Positions 1-10,458 are shown, numbered from the stretch's first letter. The stretch: 38,254 nucleotides of DNA from Bacteroides cellulosilyticus DSM 14838 (GCF_000158035.1 NZ_EQ973491.1:1295703-1333956); one strand, 5' to 3'. Made by a program: numbers and translations. The notes: generated from the sequence alone by a model not told the origin.

Positions 1-781
1 GCGTCTGACTGGTAGTCATTGTGATATTGCTTCCCTTCTGGATAAGGGTAGTATCGATCACATGTATTTTCCGGTTGCCGTATTGTCCGTAATCGGCGAG
101 AAATACCAATCCGGTTGTATCTACTGCCATCTGATGCGAATAAAATCCGTTGTTTACATCGAAACCATCCAGACTTCCACGTGAGTAGTAATTTATATTC
201 TGATATTTTTCCGCACTCACATCACTTTGCAAGGTTACTTGCAGACCATCTTTCATGCGCACTATTATGTAATCGTCTACAATAGCCATTGCATGTGTAT
301 GAAACAACTGTGTGTTTCCATGCCCCCAGTTACGGTTCCCGATTCGGGTGATAAATTTCAGTGTATGTACATCAAACACATCAATGCACGAGCTTATATT
401 GGCGAGATAAAGCCTCTCATTAGCTACGGAAATGGCCTCTACGTAATTACCGAATGTTTGCATTACATCATTGTAGGTCCATGTATTTAATGAACCTAAT
501 TTCTGATGAGCGGACAAACTGTATAATTCCACGCTGAAATGTCCGTTTTGAGTATTGGCAATGAAAAGGGTGTCACCGTATATATATGTACAACCGGGCA
601 TGAATTCATCGGAAGCATACCCAAGCTTTTCTGCATTAATCACTTCTCCGGCTTTGTATGAGTAGTAATAATGTATGGATGAAGGTTGGTCCGGTTCCAC
701 TTCCCGGATAACGTCTTCTATCTTTGTCTTTTCACATGAAAGCAGGCATAAACCTGCGAATAGTATATATATTATCTTCAT
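1..781 (-). CDS. Propeller-like lipoprotein, C-terminus beyond the window
   Basis: The gene reads from an ATG at 781 down to base 1 with no stop, so only the first 260 codons are present. The protein opens with a short hydrophobic segment ending in LCLLSC, a lipobox with the lipidated cysteine near residue 16, so it should be anchored in a membrane facing the periplasm or cell surface. The rest has repeated short strands of the type seen in NHL/YVTN beta-propellers (for example ISVANERLYLAN and IDVFDVHTLKFITRIGN). The same motifs recur in the second half of the upstream protein ([29 protein letters not shown]), so the two are tandem paralogues. The start lies 10 bp after the upstream stop, which suggests one operon. 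No enzymatic motif is visible; a binding or scaffold role is only a guess. Confidence 0.7.
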   Translation of the reverse strand, partial: MKIIYILFAGLCLLSCEKTKIEDVIREVEPDQPSSIHYYYSYKAGEVINAEKLGYASDEFMPGCTYIYGDTLFIANTQNGHFSVELYSLSAHQKLGSLNTWTYNDVMQTFGNYVEAISVANERLYLANISSCIDVFDVHTLKFITRIGNRNWGHGNTQLFHTHAMAIVDDYIIVRMKDGLQVTLQSDVSAEKYQNINYYSRGSLDGFDVNNGFYSHQMAVDTTGLVFLADYGQYGNRKIHVIDTTLIQKGSNITMTTSQT

Positions 782-791
782 TTCTTTCTTC

Positions 792-2567
<1,776 letters not shown>

Positions 2568-2687
2568 CTATATTCCTTTTTTATGTTAAAACGAAAGATC
2601 CTATTAAACTTTTTGTTTTTCCTGTTGTCTTATAAACATCAAGATTCAATAGGTATAAATAAAATATAGTATGGTATTAGTTTTATG

Positions 2688-2714
2688 AAACGGGCGGAAC
2701 ATTTTCGCCCGTTT
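2688..2714 (+). terminator. Rho-independent terminator with no known plus-strand gene before it
   Basis: A 9-bp perfect stem (AAACGGGCG / CGCCCGTTT, loop 2697-2705) is followed by TTATTTCTTTT on the plus strand. The nearest gene upstream on this strand is none, because the metalloprotease gene runs the other way. It may end antisense or read-through transcription, or act as an attenuator ahead of the lipoprotein gene at 2794. Confidence 0.65.
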
Positions 2715-2793
2715 TTATTTCTTTTGCTTTTCCCTTGCATTTTTGCCTCCCTTTTTGTTCCTTTGTTCCCGTTAATTGTAAACAAATGGTAGA

Positions 2794-3342
2794 ATGAGAA
2801 ACGTATTTTACTTCTGGATATGTATAGCGATGTGGCTGTTGTCAGCTTGTTCTTCTCAGAAAAAAGAGGATAGGGGAGATATACAGGTACTGATGAAAGA
2901 CAGTGTGGATGCCAATGGTTTGCAACGTATGCAGGTATCTGATAGTAAGACCAGTTTTACGTATAAAGGTAAGGAATATCAATCGAGCGTGGTTCGCAGG
3001 CCGGATGACAGTTTACCTGTTGTGATTAATGAACAAGGAGATAAATTTGTTGATAACAGCATTACTCTGCGTATAACTTCCGGCGGCAAGTCTATTGTTG
3101 ACAAGGTGTTTACAAAAGAGAGTTTTGCTTCGTTAGTGGATGCAAAGTTCATGAAACATTCTATCCTTGAGGGACTGGTGTATGATAAGACCACACCTCA
3201 GGGGATCGTTTATGCGGCAAGTGTGTGCTATCCGCAGTCCGACCTTTACATTCCACTATCGATTACTGTATCTGCCGATGGCAAAATATCCTTGGCGAAA
3301 GAAGAATTGCTGGAAGATTTGCACGAAACAGACAGCATTTGA
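2794..3342 (+). CDS. DUF4738-like lipoprotein
   Basis: A 182-residue exported lipoprotein. The N-terminus has a hydrophobic stretch ending in LLSACS, giving lipidation at about Cys19, followed by a charged, mostly beta-strand body with no catalytic motif. Length and general pattern fit the DUF4738 family of Bacteroidales lipoproteins, for which I know no function; that assignment is from memory and moderately sure. The gene ends 47 bp before the response regulator gene at 3390 and runs the same way, so it probably shares a transcript with the two-component system and could be an accessory sensor component or a target. Confidence 0.7.
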   Translation: MRNVFYFWICIAMWLLSACSSQKKEDRGDIQVLMKDSVDANGLQRMQVSDSKTSFTYKGKEYQSSVVRRPDDSLPVVINEQGDKFVDNSITLRITSGGKSIVDKVFTKESFASLVDAKFMKHSILEGLVYDKTTPQGIVYAASVCYPQSDLYIPLSITVSADGKISLAKEELLEDLHETDSI

Positions 3343-3389
3343 TCAAAGATTCCAGATTGTTTCCTAATTTATGAGTTTCCTTTGCCGGT

Positions 3390-4067
3390 ATGAAAATCCT
3401 GATTGTAGAAGATGAACCGGATTTGCGGGAAACGATCCGCATTTCCCTTGTAAAAGAGCATTTCGTTGTGGAAACTGCTGCCGATTACTTTTCGGCACTG
3501 GATAAAGTGAATGACTACGATTATGACTGTATCCTGCTGGACATTATGCTGCCTGGTGGAAGCGGTCTGGATTTGCTGCGCGAACTCAAACGCCTGCATC
3601 GTAGTGACAGTGTGTTGATTATTTCTGCCAAGGATTCTTTGGATGATAAGGTGGAAGGGCTGGAATTGGGCGCTGATGACTATCTTACGAAGCCTTTCCA
3701 TTTGGCCGAGCTCAATGCGCGGGTGAAGTCTGTTATTCGCCGCCGACAAGCAAAGGGTGATGTTTCCATTACAATGGGAAATCTGTTGCTGTATCCTGAC
3801 AAGCGCCAGGTAGAGGTAGGAGGAGTGCCTTTACAACTTAACCGGAAAGAATTCGATCTGCTTTATTATTTTATAGTCAATCCTGATCGCGTTATTAATA
3901 AAATGAGTCTTGCGGAGTCTGTGTGGGGAGATAATATCGACCAGGTAGATTCATTGGATTTCATTTACTCACAAGTGAAAAATCTTCGTCGTAAACTGAA
4001 ACAAGCTGAGGCTACCGTAGAACTGAAGGCAGTATATGGTTTTGGCTATAAACTCTCTGAAGTATGA
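3390..4067 (+). CDS. OmpR-family response regulator
   Basis: A 225-residue DNA-binding response regulator. The N-terminal receiver domain (about 1-115) shows the acidic pair in VEDEPD (Glu7, Asp8, Glu9), the phosphoacceptor Asp51 in LLDIMLPGGSGLD, and the conserved Lys101 in LTKPF. The C-terminal winged helix (about 130-225) has the features of the Trans_Reg_C family, including LNRKEFDLL and the closing VYGFGYKL. Its stop overlaps the kinase start by four bases (ATGA), so the two are translationally coupled partners. The two PepSY-like genes that follow are probable targets or accessory sensors. It resembles RprY-type regulators, but the symbol is not safe to assign. Confidence 0.93.
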   Translation: MKILIVEDEPDLRETIRISLVKEHFVVETAADYFSALDKVNDYDYDCILLDIMLPGGSGLDLLRELKRLHRSDSVLIISAKDSLDDKVEGLELGADDYLTKPFHLAELNARVKSVIRRRQAKGDVSITMGNLLLYPDKRQVEVGGVPLQLNRKEFDLLYYFIVNPDRVINKMSLAESVWGDNIDQVDSLDFIYSQVKNLRRKLKQAEATVELKAVYGFGYKLSEV

Positions 4068-5353
4068 AACTGCTTCATTATACCTATCGGAAACTCTCAT
4101 TGCTGCTATTGCTGTTGATGGCGGTATGGGGGGTATTGTTTTATTATGCCATTATTGACGAAGTGATGGATGAAACGGATGATACGCTTGAAAATTACAG
4201 TGAGATATTAATCAATAATGCCTTGATGGACCCGTCTATTCTTGATACGGAGGGGACATTGATGTCTTTCTACAAATTCCGGCCTATATCCGAAGAAGAA
4301 GCTGAGGACTATGATGAAGAGTTTTATGACTCTACTGTCTATATAGAAAGCGAAGATGAAGATGAGCCGGTGAGGGTACTAAAGACGGCTTTCCGTATGC
4401 CGGATGGGCAGTTTTATGAACTGGAACTGATGATTTCCATCTTGGAGCGTGATGATATGGTGGAGGCTATCCTGTGGTATTTGGGAGCATTGTTTCTGCT
4501 GTTTTTGATTTGCACATCCATCGGAACACGACTGATACTGCAAAGTGTATTTCGCCCGTTGCATCGCCTGCTGAACTGGCTGCAACAAATTCAGCCGGGC
4601 AAGGAGCTTCCGGTGTTGGACAACCCGACGAAGATACGGGAATTTCAGCAGTTGGGTGATGCGGCTGTGGATATGGGAAACCGTAGTTATAAGGCGTATG
4701 AGGAACAGAAGCAGTTTATAGAAAATGCTTCGCATGAGTTGCAGACACCGCTTGCCATTGTTCGTGGCAAGATTGAGTTGCTTGCGGAGAATGAGTCGAT
4801 GACGGAAGAACAGTTGAAAGAGCTGGATGAAATATATACTACATTGGGCAGAGCTGTCAGACTGAATAAATCTTTGTTGTTGCTTTCCCGTATTGAAAAC
4901 GGACAATATACCGAAACAGAAGATGTTTCGGTAGATGAAGTCTTGGATGAACTATTGCCTGATTTGATGGATATATATGAAGGCAAGAAAATACATCTGG
5001 TACGTACGAAAGAGACGGAACCTTTCGTGATTCGCTGCAACCTTTCCCTGGCACAGATTTTGGTTTCCAATTTGGTGAAAAATTCTTTGGTGCATAATCG
5101 TGAAGGCGGTGAACTGCATATAGCGACTACGCCTTCTTCTCTTACTATCATGAACAGTGGTGAACATCCGTTGGATGGAGAAAAGTTGTTCCGGCGTTTT
5201 TATCGCAGTATTGATGGGAAGAAGGATTCTACCGGTTTGGGGCTTGCCATCGCCCGTTCCATTGCTTTGTCCGCCTCTCTCAGTCTGACTTATAAATGGC
5301 AGGAAGGAATGCATCTGTTCTTGCTTGTTAAAGAATCTCAAAAGAAAAGCTAA
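4064..5353 (+). CDS. Membrane sensor histidine kinase
   Basis: A 429-residue histidine kinase that pairs with the overlapping response regulator. There are transmembrane helices at about 11-30 and 135-153; the roughly 100-residue periplasmic sensor between them is strikingly acidic (runs such as EEEAEDYDEE and ESEDEDEP). A HAMP-like linker leads to the dimerisation domain with phospho-accepting His224 in SHELQTPLAIVRGK. The ATPase domain has an N-box (NLVKNSLVHN) and a G-box (DSTGLGLAIARS). The acidic sensor suggests recognition of a cation or cationic peptide, which is inference. All catalytic motifs are present. Confidence 0.93.
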   Translation: MKLLHYTYRKLSLLLLLLMAVWGVLFYYAIIDEVMDETDDTLENYSEILINNALMDPSILDTEGTLMSFYKFRPISEEEAEDYDEEFYDSTVYIESEDEDEPVRVLKTAFRMPDGQFYELELMISILERDDMVEAILWYLGALFLLFLICTSIGTRLILQSVFRPLHRLLNWLQQIQPGKELPVLDNPTKIREFQQLGDAAVDMGNRSYKAYEEQKQFIENASHELQTPLAIVRGKIELLAENESMTEEQLKELDEIYTTLGRAVRLNKSLLLLSRIENGQYTETEDVSVDEVLDELLPDLMDIYEGKKIHLVRTKETEPFVIRCNLSLAQILVSNLVKNSLVHNREGGELHIATTPSSLTIMNSGEHPLDGEKLFRRFYRSIDGKKDSTGLGLAIARSIALSASLSLTYKWQEGMHLFLLVKESQKKS

Positions 5354-5451
5354 AGGCGAATATTCCCAAATCTTTCCCGATTCAGTATCGTTATTTGCAG
5401 TGTGAATAAAAATAGGAAATAAATTAGTAACACTTAAAAACAATAACGATT

Positions 5452-5889
5452 ATGAAGAAGGTTTTATCTATTCTCGTATTGGCTATCGTAGCCGTTCAGT
5501 TCGCTTTTGCTGGTGATGTGATTACCAAAGACGTAAAGGAACTTCCATTGACTGCGCGTAACTTTATCAATCAGTATTTCAGTAAACCGCAGATTTCATA
5601 CATCAAGATAGACAGTGAGTTCCTGTCCAAGAAGTATGAAGTGACACTGACTGACCGCACGGAGATTGACTTCGACAAGAAAGGTAATTGGATGGAAGTA
5701 GACTGTAAAAAGAATGCTGTGCCTGCCGCCCTTATCCCAGCCTCTGTAAAAGATTACGTAAAGGCTAATTTTCCTAATGAAATTATCACTAAGATAGAGC
5801 GTAAAAGTACGGGGATTGAGGTGGAACTTGCCAATGATTTCTCTTTGAAATTCAATAAGAAAGGACAGTTTGTCAGTTTGGATGACTAA
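5452..5889 (+). CDS. PepSY-like (DUF2874) periplasmic protein
   Basis: A 145-residue exported protein. A cleavable signal peptide covers about residues 1-20 (MKKVLSILVLAIVAVQFAFA). The mature part has two repeats of about 60 residues, each with a helix followed by strands (LPLTARNFINQYF...EIDFDKKGNWMEVD and PASVKDYVKANFP...LKFNKKGQFVSLD), the pattern of the PepSY-like DUF2874 family abundant in Bacteroidetes. Such proteins are often encoded beside two-component systems, as here, and are thought to be periplasmic modulators. The gene lies about 100 bp after the kinase and 12 bp before a second family member. Confidence 0.85.
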   Translation: MKKVLSILVLAIVAVQFAFAGDVITKDVKELPLTARNFINQYFSKPQISYIKIDSEFLSKKYEVTLTDRTEIDFDKKGNWMEVDCKKNAVPAALIPASVKDYVKANFPNEIITKIERKSTGIEVELANDFSLKFNKKGQFVSLDD

Positions 5890-5901
5890 TGGAGGGAGAA
5901 A

Positions 5902-6405
5902 ATGATGAAAACAAGATTCTTGATGTTAGCGATGATGATGTGCATGACTGCATTGACATTCAGTGCATGCAGCGATGATGATGACGATGATAAGAGTATC
6001 AATGTGCCGGAGGCTGTAACACAGGCTTTGAAGCAGAAATATCCAAATGCTACGGACGTAGACTGGAAGCAGAAAAGCTCGTATTTTGTGGCCGATTGCT
6101 GGCTGGACGGAAAAGATTCCGATATATGGTTTGATGCCAATGGAAACTGGTGGATGACAGAATCGGAAATATACTGGAATGATGTTCCCGGAGCTGTCCA
6201 GACTGCATTTAATAATAGCGAATATGCAAACTGGGTACAAGATGATTATTATTTTTTGCTGTATCCGTTGCAACCCATGCAATATGTGATTGAAGTGAAG
6301 CAGGGGAATCAGAAGTATCAGTTATTCTATTCGGAAGATGGAGGGCTGATGAATACTGTGAATGTAACGGGAAAGGATGATACGATTTATCCACCGGAAG
6401 AGTGA
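5902..6405 (+). CDS. PepSY-like (DUF2874) lipoprotein
   Basis: A 167-residue lipoprotein. The signal ends in LTFSACS with lipidation near Cys23, directly followed by an aspartate-rich run (SDDDDDDK). Acidic residues right after the cysteine are common in Bacteroides lipoproteins and resemble the surface-export signal. Two PepSY-like repeats follow (PEAVTQALKQKYPNATDVDW... and PGAVQTAFNNSEYANW...), each with the DIWFDANGNWW-type strand turn. It is the second of a tandem pair downstream of the two-component system, probably co-transcribed. Either of two adjacent ATGs (5902 or 5905) could be the start. A role in sensing or buffering a ligand for the kinase is inference. Confidence 0.83.
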   Translation: MMKTRFLMLAMMMCMTALTFSACSDDDDDDKSINVPEAVTQALKQKYPNATDVDWKQKSSYFVADCWLDGKDSDIWFDANGNWWMTESEIYWNDVPGAVQTAFNNSEYANWVQDDYYFLLYPLQPMQYVIEVKQGNQKYQLFYSEDGGLMNTVNVTGKDDTIYPPEE

Positions 6406-6408
6406 GAA

Positions 6409-6507
6409 AGCTACAAGCTACGAGCTACAAGAGTCCTGCGGCTTGATAGCGTTTAGCAGTTCAAAGACTGACATAGCGCAGCAACTTGTAACTCGTAGCT
6501 TGTAACT
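6409..6507. repeat. Inverted element with arms of tandem 7-mers
   Basis: The arms 6409-6431 and 6485-6507 are 23 nt each and pair with two mismatches. Each arm is itself built of 7-base units (AGCTACA, AGCTACG, AGCTACA). The 53-bp core contains no gene. It sits between two convergent genes, so it may serve as a bidirectional terminator, but the repeat-built arms suggest a dispersed REP/MITE-like Bacteroides element. Confidence 0.7.
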
Positions 6508-6510
6508 CAA

Positions 6511-7722
6511 TTACATTGGTCGGTAATCTTTTGCCAATCCCCCTTCGCTGGTTTCTTTATAGAGTGAAGGCAGGTCGTTTCCGGTTTCTTTCATTACTTC
6601 TACAACCTTATCGAAAGATACACGGTGCATTCCATCGGTGAATGAGGAATAAAGGTTGGCATCCAGTGCACGGGCGGCGGCATAGGCATTTCGTTCGATA
6701 CAGGGGATCTGTACTAATCCGCAAACCGGGTCACAGGTCATTCCCAGATGATGCTCTAATCCCATTTCAGCTGCATATTCTATTTGAGCCGGACTGCCAC
6801 CGAATAATTGATTGGCAGCGGCTGAGGCCATAGCACAAGCTACCCCCACTTCTCCCTGACATCCAACTTCCGCTCCCGATATGGATGCGTTTGTCTTTAC
6901 AATGTTTCCTACAAGACCGGCAGTGGCAAGTGCGCGGAGGATGCGGATATCGCTGAAATCGCGGCTCTTTGCCAAATGATATAACACTGCCGGCATTACA
7001 CCGCAGGAACCGCAGGTAGGTGCAGTAACTATGGTTCCGCCTGAAGCGTTCTCTTCACTTACGGCAAGGGCATAGGCAAATACCAGTCCACGGGATTGCA
7101 GGGATTGTTTGTATCCGCTGGCGCGTATATAATAAGTAGAGGCTTTGCGACGCAGGTTCAATGGACCGGGCAATACGCCTTCCTGTTCCAGTCCGCGGCG
7201 AACGGCTGCCTGCATGGTTTTCCAAACTTCTTGCAAGTAATCCCAGATATCTTCTTCCTCACATTCTTTAACGTATTCCCAATAACTTTTTCCGGTTTTT
7301 TCGCACCATTGCAGAATCTCAGTCATGTGGTTCATAGAGTAGATATCAGGAGTGTTGACGGAAGATGCACCATCGTTTTCTTCGGCTAAAGCACCACCGC
7401 CCACGCTAAATACTGTCCATGAATCTGTTTCATTGCCTGCTGCATTTACAGAAACGAACTTCATCCCGTTGGGATGAAAAGGCAGGAATATTTTCGGTTC
7501 CCAGATGATTTCTACCGGAGCGGCAGGTTGCAGGGTATCGGTTATGGCTATATTAGTCATATGCCCTTTACCGGTGGCGGCAAGGCTACCGTATAAAGTA
7601 ACTTTAAATGAGGAGGCTTCCGGATGTTTTTCCAGAAATAGCTCGGCAGCTTTGCGAGGGCCCATTGTATGGCTGCTTGATGGCCCTGTACCGATACGGT
7701 AGAGTTCTTTGATTGATTTCAT
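6511..7722 (-). CDS. sdaA: L-serine ammonia-lyase, single-chain iron-sulfur type
   Basis: A 403-residue enzyme that deaminates L-serine to pyruvate and ammonia with a 4Fe-4S cluster. The N-terminal beta domain (about 1-140) contains the family signature GTGPSSSHTMGPRKAA, and the alpha domain (about 160-400) contains TAPTCGSCGVMPAVLYH, GAEVGCQGEVGVACAM and MTCDPVCGLVQIPC, which hold the cluster cysteines. Both domains are in one chain, as in SdaA of Gram-negatives, although it is somewhat shorter than the E. coli enzyme. It starts 10 bp after the mutS2 stop on the same strand, so the two are probably co-transcribed although functionally unrelated. Key residues all appear intact. Confidence 0.95.
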   Translation of the reverse strand: MKSIKELYRIGTGPSSSHTMGPRKAAELFLEKHPEASSFKVTLYGSLAATGKGHMTNIAITDTLQPAAPVEIIWEPKIFLPFHPNGMKFVSVNAAGNETDSWTVFSVGGGALAEENDGASSVNTPDIYSMNHMTEILQWCEKTGKSYWEYVKECEEEDIWDYLQEVWKTMQAAVRRGLEQEGVLPGPLNLRRKASTYYIRASGYKQSLQSRGLVFAYALAVSEENASGGTIVTAPTCGSCGVMPAVLYHLAKSRDFSDIRILRALATAGLVGNIVKTNASISGAEVGCQGEVGVACAMASAAANQLFGGSPAQIEYAAEMGLEHHLGMTCDPVCGLVQIPCIERNAYAAARALDANLYSSFTDGMHRVSFDKVVEVMKETGNDLPSLYKETSEGGLAKDYRPM

Positions 7723-7732
7723 ACTATTTTAT

Positions 7733-10258
7733 TTATAGGTCAACAACTGTAATTCCTGCACCGCCGAATTGCACATGCTCATCGGCAAAGTGTCTGATAC
7801 CGGGAACTGTTTGCAGGTACTGGCGAATAAGTGTACGCAAAATGCCCGTGCCTGTTCCGTGAAGAATACGTACGCGGGACATCCCAACAAGAATGGCATC
7901 GTCAATAAAGTAGGTCACTGCCTGCAAAGCTTCATCACCCCGCATACCGCGTACGTCGATGTCTTGTTTGAAGTTCAGTTTCTTTTCGTACATACTGTCC
8001 TGCGTCTGGTTGCTAACAAATGTGCTCTTGGTAGAACTGTCTACCTTTTGCGGAACAATGTTTGTACGCTCCAGACGTTCCACTTTAATGGTAGTCTTTA
8101 TACTACCGAATGCTACAACGGCATTTTTTCCATTTACTTCCAGGACTTCGCCTACTGAATTCTGTCCTTTTATCTTCACCATCGCTCCCGGTACAATGCT
8201 TGCCAGGCGCTCTGCTTCCTGCTTGGCTTTTTGCGCAGCCTGCTCCTGTGCTGATAATCCGTTATCAGTATCTTTTGTTTTCTTTTCTTTCTTACGATTC
8301 TGCTTTTCCTGCAATTTCTGCATTTTACGGGCTATTTTCTCCTCCTGTTCTTTAGAGGCAAGAGCTTCCATCGATTGACGGAATTCCGTCAACTCTTGGC
8401 GTGCCTGGCGAGTCTTTTCTTTTTCAGCCTGTGCTTCCTTAATGGTACGGATGGTATTCTCAATTCGGGCATTGGCCTCTTGTACCAGTTGTTCTGCTTC
8501 TTCCTTGGCTTTTTTAATAATCTCCTTGCGAGATTTTTGTAAATCTTCCATTTCTGCCTGATAACGGGCGATGGTGTCTTCCATATGTTTCTCGCGTTGG
8601 CGGATGGTCTGGCGTTTGCCTTCCCAATATCGCTTGTCACGTACAATGTCTTGCAGGTATTTATCAGCATTGATGTATTCACTGCCCACAATTTCGGATG
8701 CGTCAGCAATCACATCTTCCGGAAGACCGATCTTTCTGGCTATTTCTACGGCAAATGAACTTCCGGGGTTACCGATCTGAAGTTGGAATAAGGCCTGCAT
8801 CAGGTGGCGGTCATATAACATAGCTCCATTTACTACCCCCTCATGGTCTTCGGCAAAGTGCTTCAGATTCTGGTAGTGTGTAGTAATAACACCGAAAGTT
8901 AACTTTTGGTTGAAACGTTTCAGTACAGCTTCGGCTATGGCACCACCGATTTGCGGTTCTGTTCCGCCGCCGAATTCATCGATCAGGATGAGGCTACGTT
9001 CATTGCAGTTCTTCATCATTATCTTCATATTGGTAAGATGAGAAGAATAAGTACTCAAATCATCTTCAATGGATTGCTCGTCACCTATATCAATGAATAT
9101 GCTGCTGAAAATACCCGCATGGCTGCGTTCATGCATGGGAATGAGCATCCCACATTGCAGCATATACTGTAATAACCCTACTGTTTTGAGACAAACGGAC
9201 TTACCACCGGCGTTTGGACCGGATATAATCAATATGCGCTGTTTCTCGGTTAGTTCTATATCGAGGGGAACTACCTTTTTCCCATGTTTGGAGAGGGAGA
9301 GTTGCAGTAATGGATGGACTGCCATGGTCCAATCCAGTAAGCGCGTATTCTCAAGTGCGGGTTTTATACCGGATATTTGCAGGGCAAACAAGCTCTTGGC
9401 ACGGATAAAGTCTATCTCGGCAAGGAATTCGTAAGACTGCAATACCTCGGGAATAGAAGGACGCAGCAGATTGGAGAATTCCACCAGAATACGGATAATC
9501 TCTCTACGCTCATCTCCCTCCAGTTCACGGATACGATTGTTGGCTTCCACTACCTCGGCAGGTTCTATGAACACGGTTTTTCCACTTGCCGATTCATCAT
9601 GCACGATACCTTTTATCTTCCGTTTCAGCCCCGGAGCAACCGGAATTACCAAACGTCCGTCACGCATAGTAGGAGTAACATCTTTGTCTACCACACCTTC
9701 GGATTGGGCGTTGCGCAGGATACCATTCAATGAACGGGAAATACTGTTCATGGTGTTTGTCAATTCCCGGCGAATACGTGCCAGTTCGGATGAAGCATTG
9801 TCTTTTATCTTTCCGTACGGTGAAAGTATATTATTTATCTTCTGGATCAATTGCGGGAATGCCAGGATATCTTTGGCGAGATTCCGAAGGCAAGGGTAGG
9901 GGGAATCTTCCTCCTCCATATCTTCTTTTTCCAGAAAGCGTACGATGTCCCGTATCGTTTCCAGCGAACGGCGTAAGTCGAAAAGTTCCTGTTCGTCCAG
10001 ATACATTCCTTCAACGCGTATCCGTTTGAGGGATGGACGGACGTCGAAAAAATACTGTGCGGGGAAGTTGTCTTCTTCCTGTATAATGCGTACAAATTCA
10101 GTCACGAGGTTCAGGCGCTCCTCCACTTCCTCAAAGTGATCGGAGAATGCCATATCGGTAACTCGTTCGGCGCCTAGCGTACTAAGGCATTTTTCACTTA
10201 GTAACTGGCGTATTTGGTCGAAACCTATTTTATATTCAAAGTTCTGCGGGTATATCAT
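7733..10258 (-). CDS. mutS2: MutS2 ATPase with C-terminal Smr domain
   Basis: An 841-residue MutS2 protein. The central ATPase domain has Walker A GPNAGGKS (about residue 345), Walker B LILIDEFGGGTEP and the MutS signature around STYSSHLTNM. A long lysine/glutamate-rich coiled coil (about 510-650) leads to a KOW-like segment and a C-terminal Smr domain (DVRGMRGDEAL..., LHGTGTGIL). MutS2 proteins lack the mismatch-recognition domain; they are linked to suppression of recombination and, in Bacillus, to rescue of collided ribosomes. The start at 10258 fits the conserved N-terminus MIYPQNFEYKIGFDQIRQLL, but the -7 promoter box is only four bases from this ATG, implying a leaderless mRNA. Confidence 0.95.
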   Translation of the reverse strand: MIYPQNFEYKIGFDQIRQLLSEKCLSTLGAERVTDMAFSDHFEEVEERLNLVTEFVRIIQEEDNFPAQYFFDVRPSLKRIRVEGMYLDEQELFDLRRSLETIRDIVRFLEKEDMEEEDSPYPCLRNLAKDILAFPQLIQKINNILSPYGKIKDNASSELARIRRELTNTMNSISRSLNGILRNAQSEGVVDKDVTPTMRDGRLVIPVAPGLKRKIKGIVHDESASGKTVFIEPAEVVEANNRIRELEGDERREIIRILVEFSNLLRPSIPEVLQSYEFLAEIDFIRAKSLFALQISGIKPALENTRLLDWTMAVHPLLQLSLSKHGKKVVPLDIELTEKQRILIISGPNAGGKSVCLKTVGLLQYMLQCGMLIPMHERSHAGIFSSIFIDIGDEQSIEDDLSTYSSHLTNMKIMMKNCNERSLILIDEFGGGTEPQIGGAIAEAVLKRFNQKLTFGVITTHYQNLKHFAEDHEGVVNGAMLYDRHLMQALFQLQIGNPGSSFAVEIARKIGLPEDVIADASEIVGSEYINADKYLQDIVRDKRYWEGKRQTIRQREKHMEDTIARYQAEMEDLQKSRKEIIKKAKEEAEQLVQEANARIENTIRTIKEAQAEKEKTRQARQELTEFRQSMEALASKEQEEKIARKMQKLQEKQNRKKEKKTKDTDNGLSAQEQAAQKAKQEAERLASIVPGAMVKIKGQNSVGEVLEVNGKNAVVAFGSIKTTIKVERLERTNIVPQKVDSSTKSTFVSNQTQDSMYEKKLNFKQDIDVRGMRGDEALQAVTYFIDDAILVGMSRVRILHGTGTGILRTLIRQYLQTVPGIRHFADEHVQFGGAGITVVDL

Positions 10259-10262
10259 GTTG

Positions 10263-10270
10263 CAAAAGTA
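10263..10270 (-). promoter_or_regulatory. -7 promoter box of mutS2
   Basis: The minus strand reads TACTTTTG (TAnnTTTG consensus) and then CAAC directly before the mutS2 ATG. Transcription from this box would begin at or next to the start codon. No good -33 TTTG is seen at the normal distance, so the assignment is moderate. Confidence 0.55.
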
Positions 10271-10300
10271 CGATTTATTCGTGAAAAAAATAGCAGGAAG

Positions 10301-10331
10301 TTTGTAGATTTAAAAATGATTTGTACCTTTG
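10301..10331 (+). promoter_or_regulatory. Bacteroides-type promoter of tRNA-Ser(UGA) copy 1
   Basis: TTTG at 10301-10304, a spacer of exactly 19 bp, then TACCTTTG at 10324-10331. This matches the Bacteroides primary sigma consensus (-33 TTTG, -7 TAnnTTTG). It is followed by a leader of about 40 nt that is also found before the second copy of this tRNA. Confidence 0.8.
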
Positions 10332-10371
10332 CACCGCTTTAAGAGAAAAGCACTTCTTGAAAGAGGAGTTT

Positions 10372-10456
10372 GGAGAGGTGGCAGAGTGGTCGATTGCGGC
10401 GGTCTTGAAAACCGTTGTACTGCGAGGTACCCGGGGTTCGAATCCCTGTCTCTCCG
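10372..10456 (+). tRNA. tRNA-Ser(UGA), copy 1
   Basis: An 85-nt class II tRNA with the long serine variable arm. The acceptor GGAGAGG pairs with TCTCTCC (one G-T pair), the anticodon loop is CTTGAAA with anticodon TGA, and the T loop is GGTTCGAATCC. Discriminator G at 10456; CCA is not encoded. The gene is identical over 85 nt to the copy at 22363-22447, and this copy has no island attached. Confidence 0.95.
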
Positions 10457-10458
10457 CT

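Noticed and set aside
3390..5353. Naming the two-component pair RprY/RprX
   Set aside because: The regulator resembles RprY-type proteins, but there is no specific residue signature that would distinguish it from the many other OmpR-type pairs in Bacteroides.
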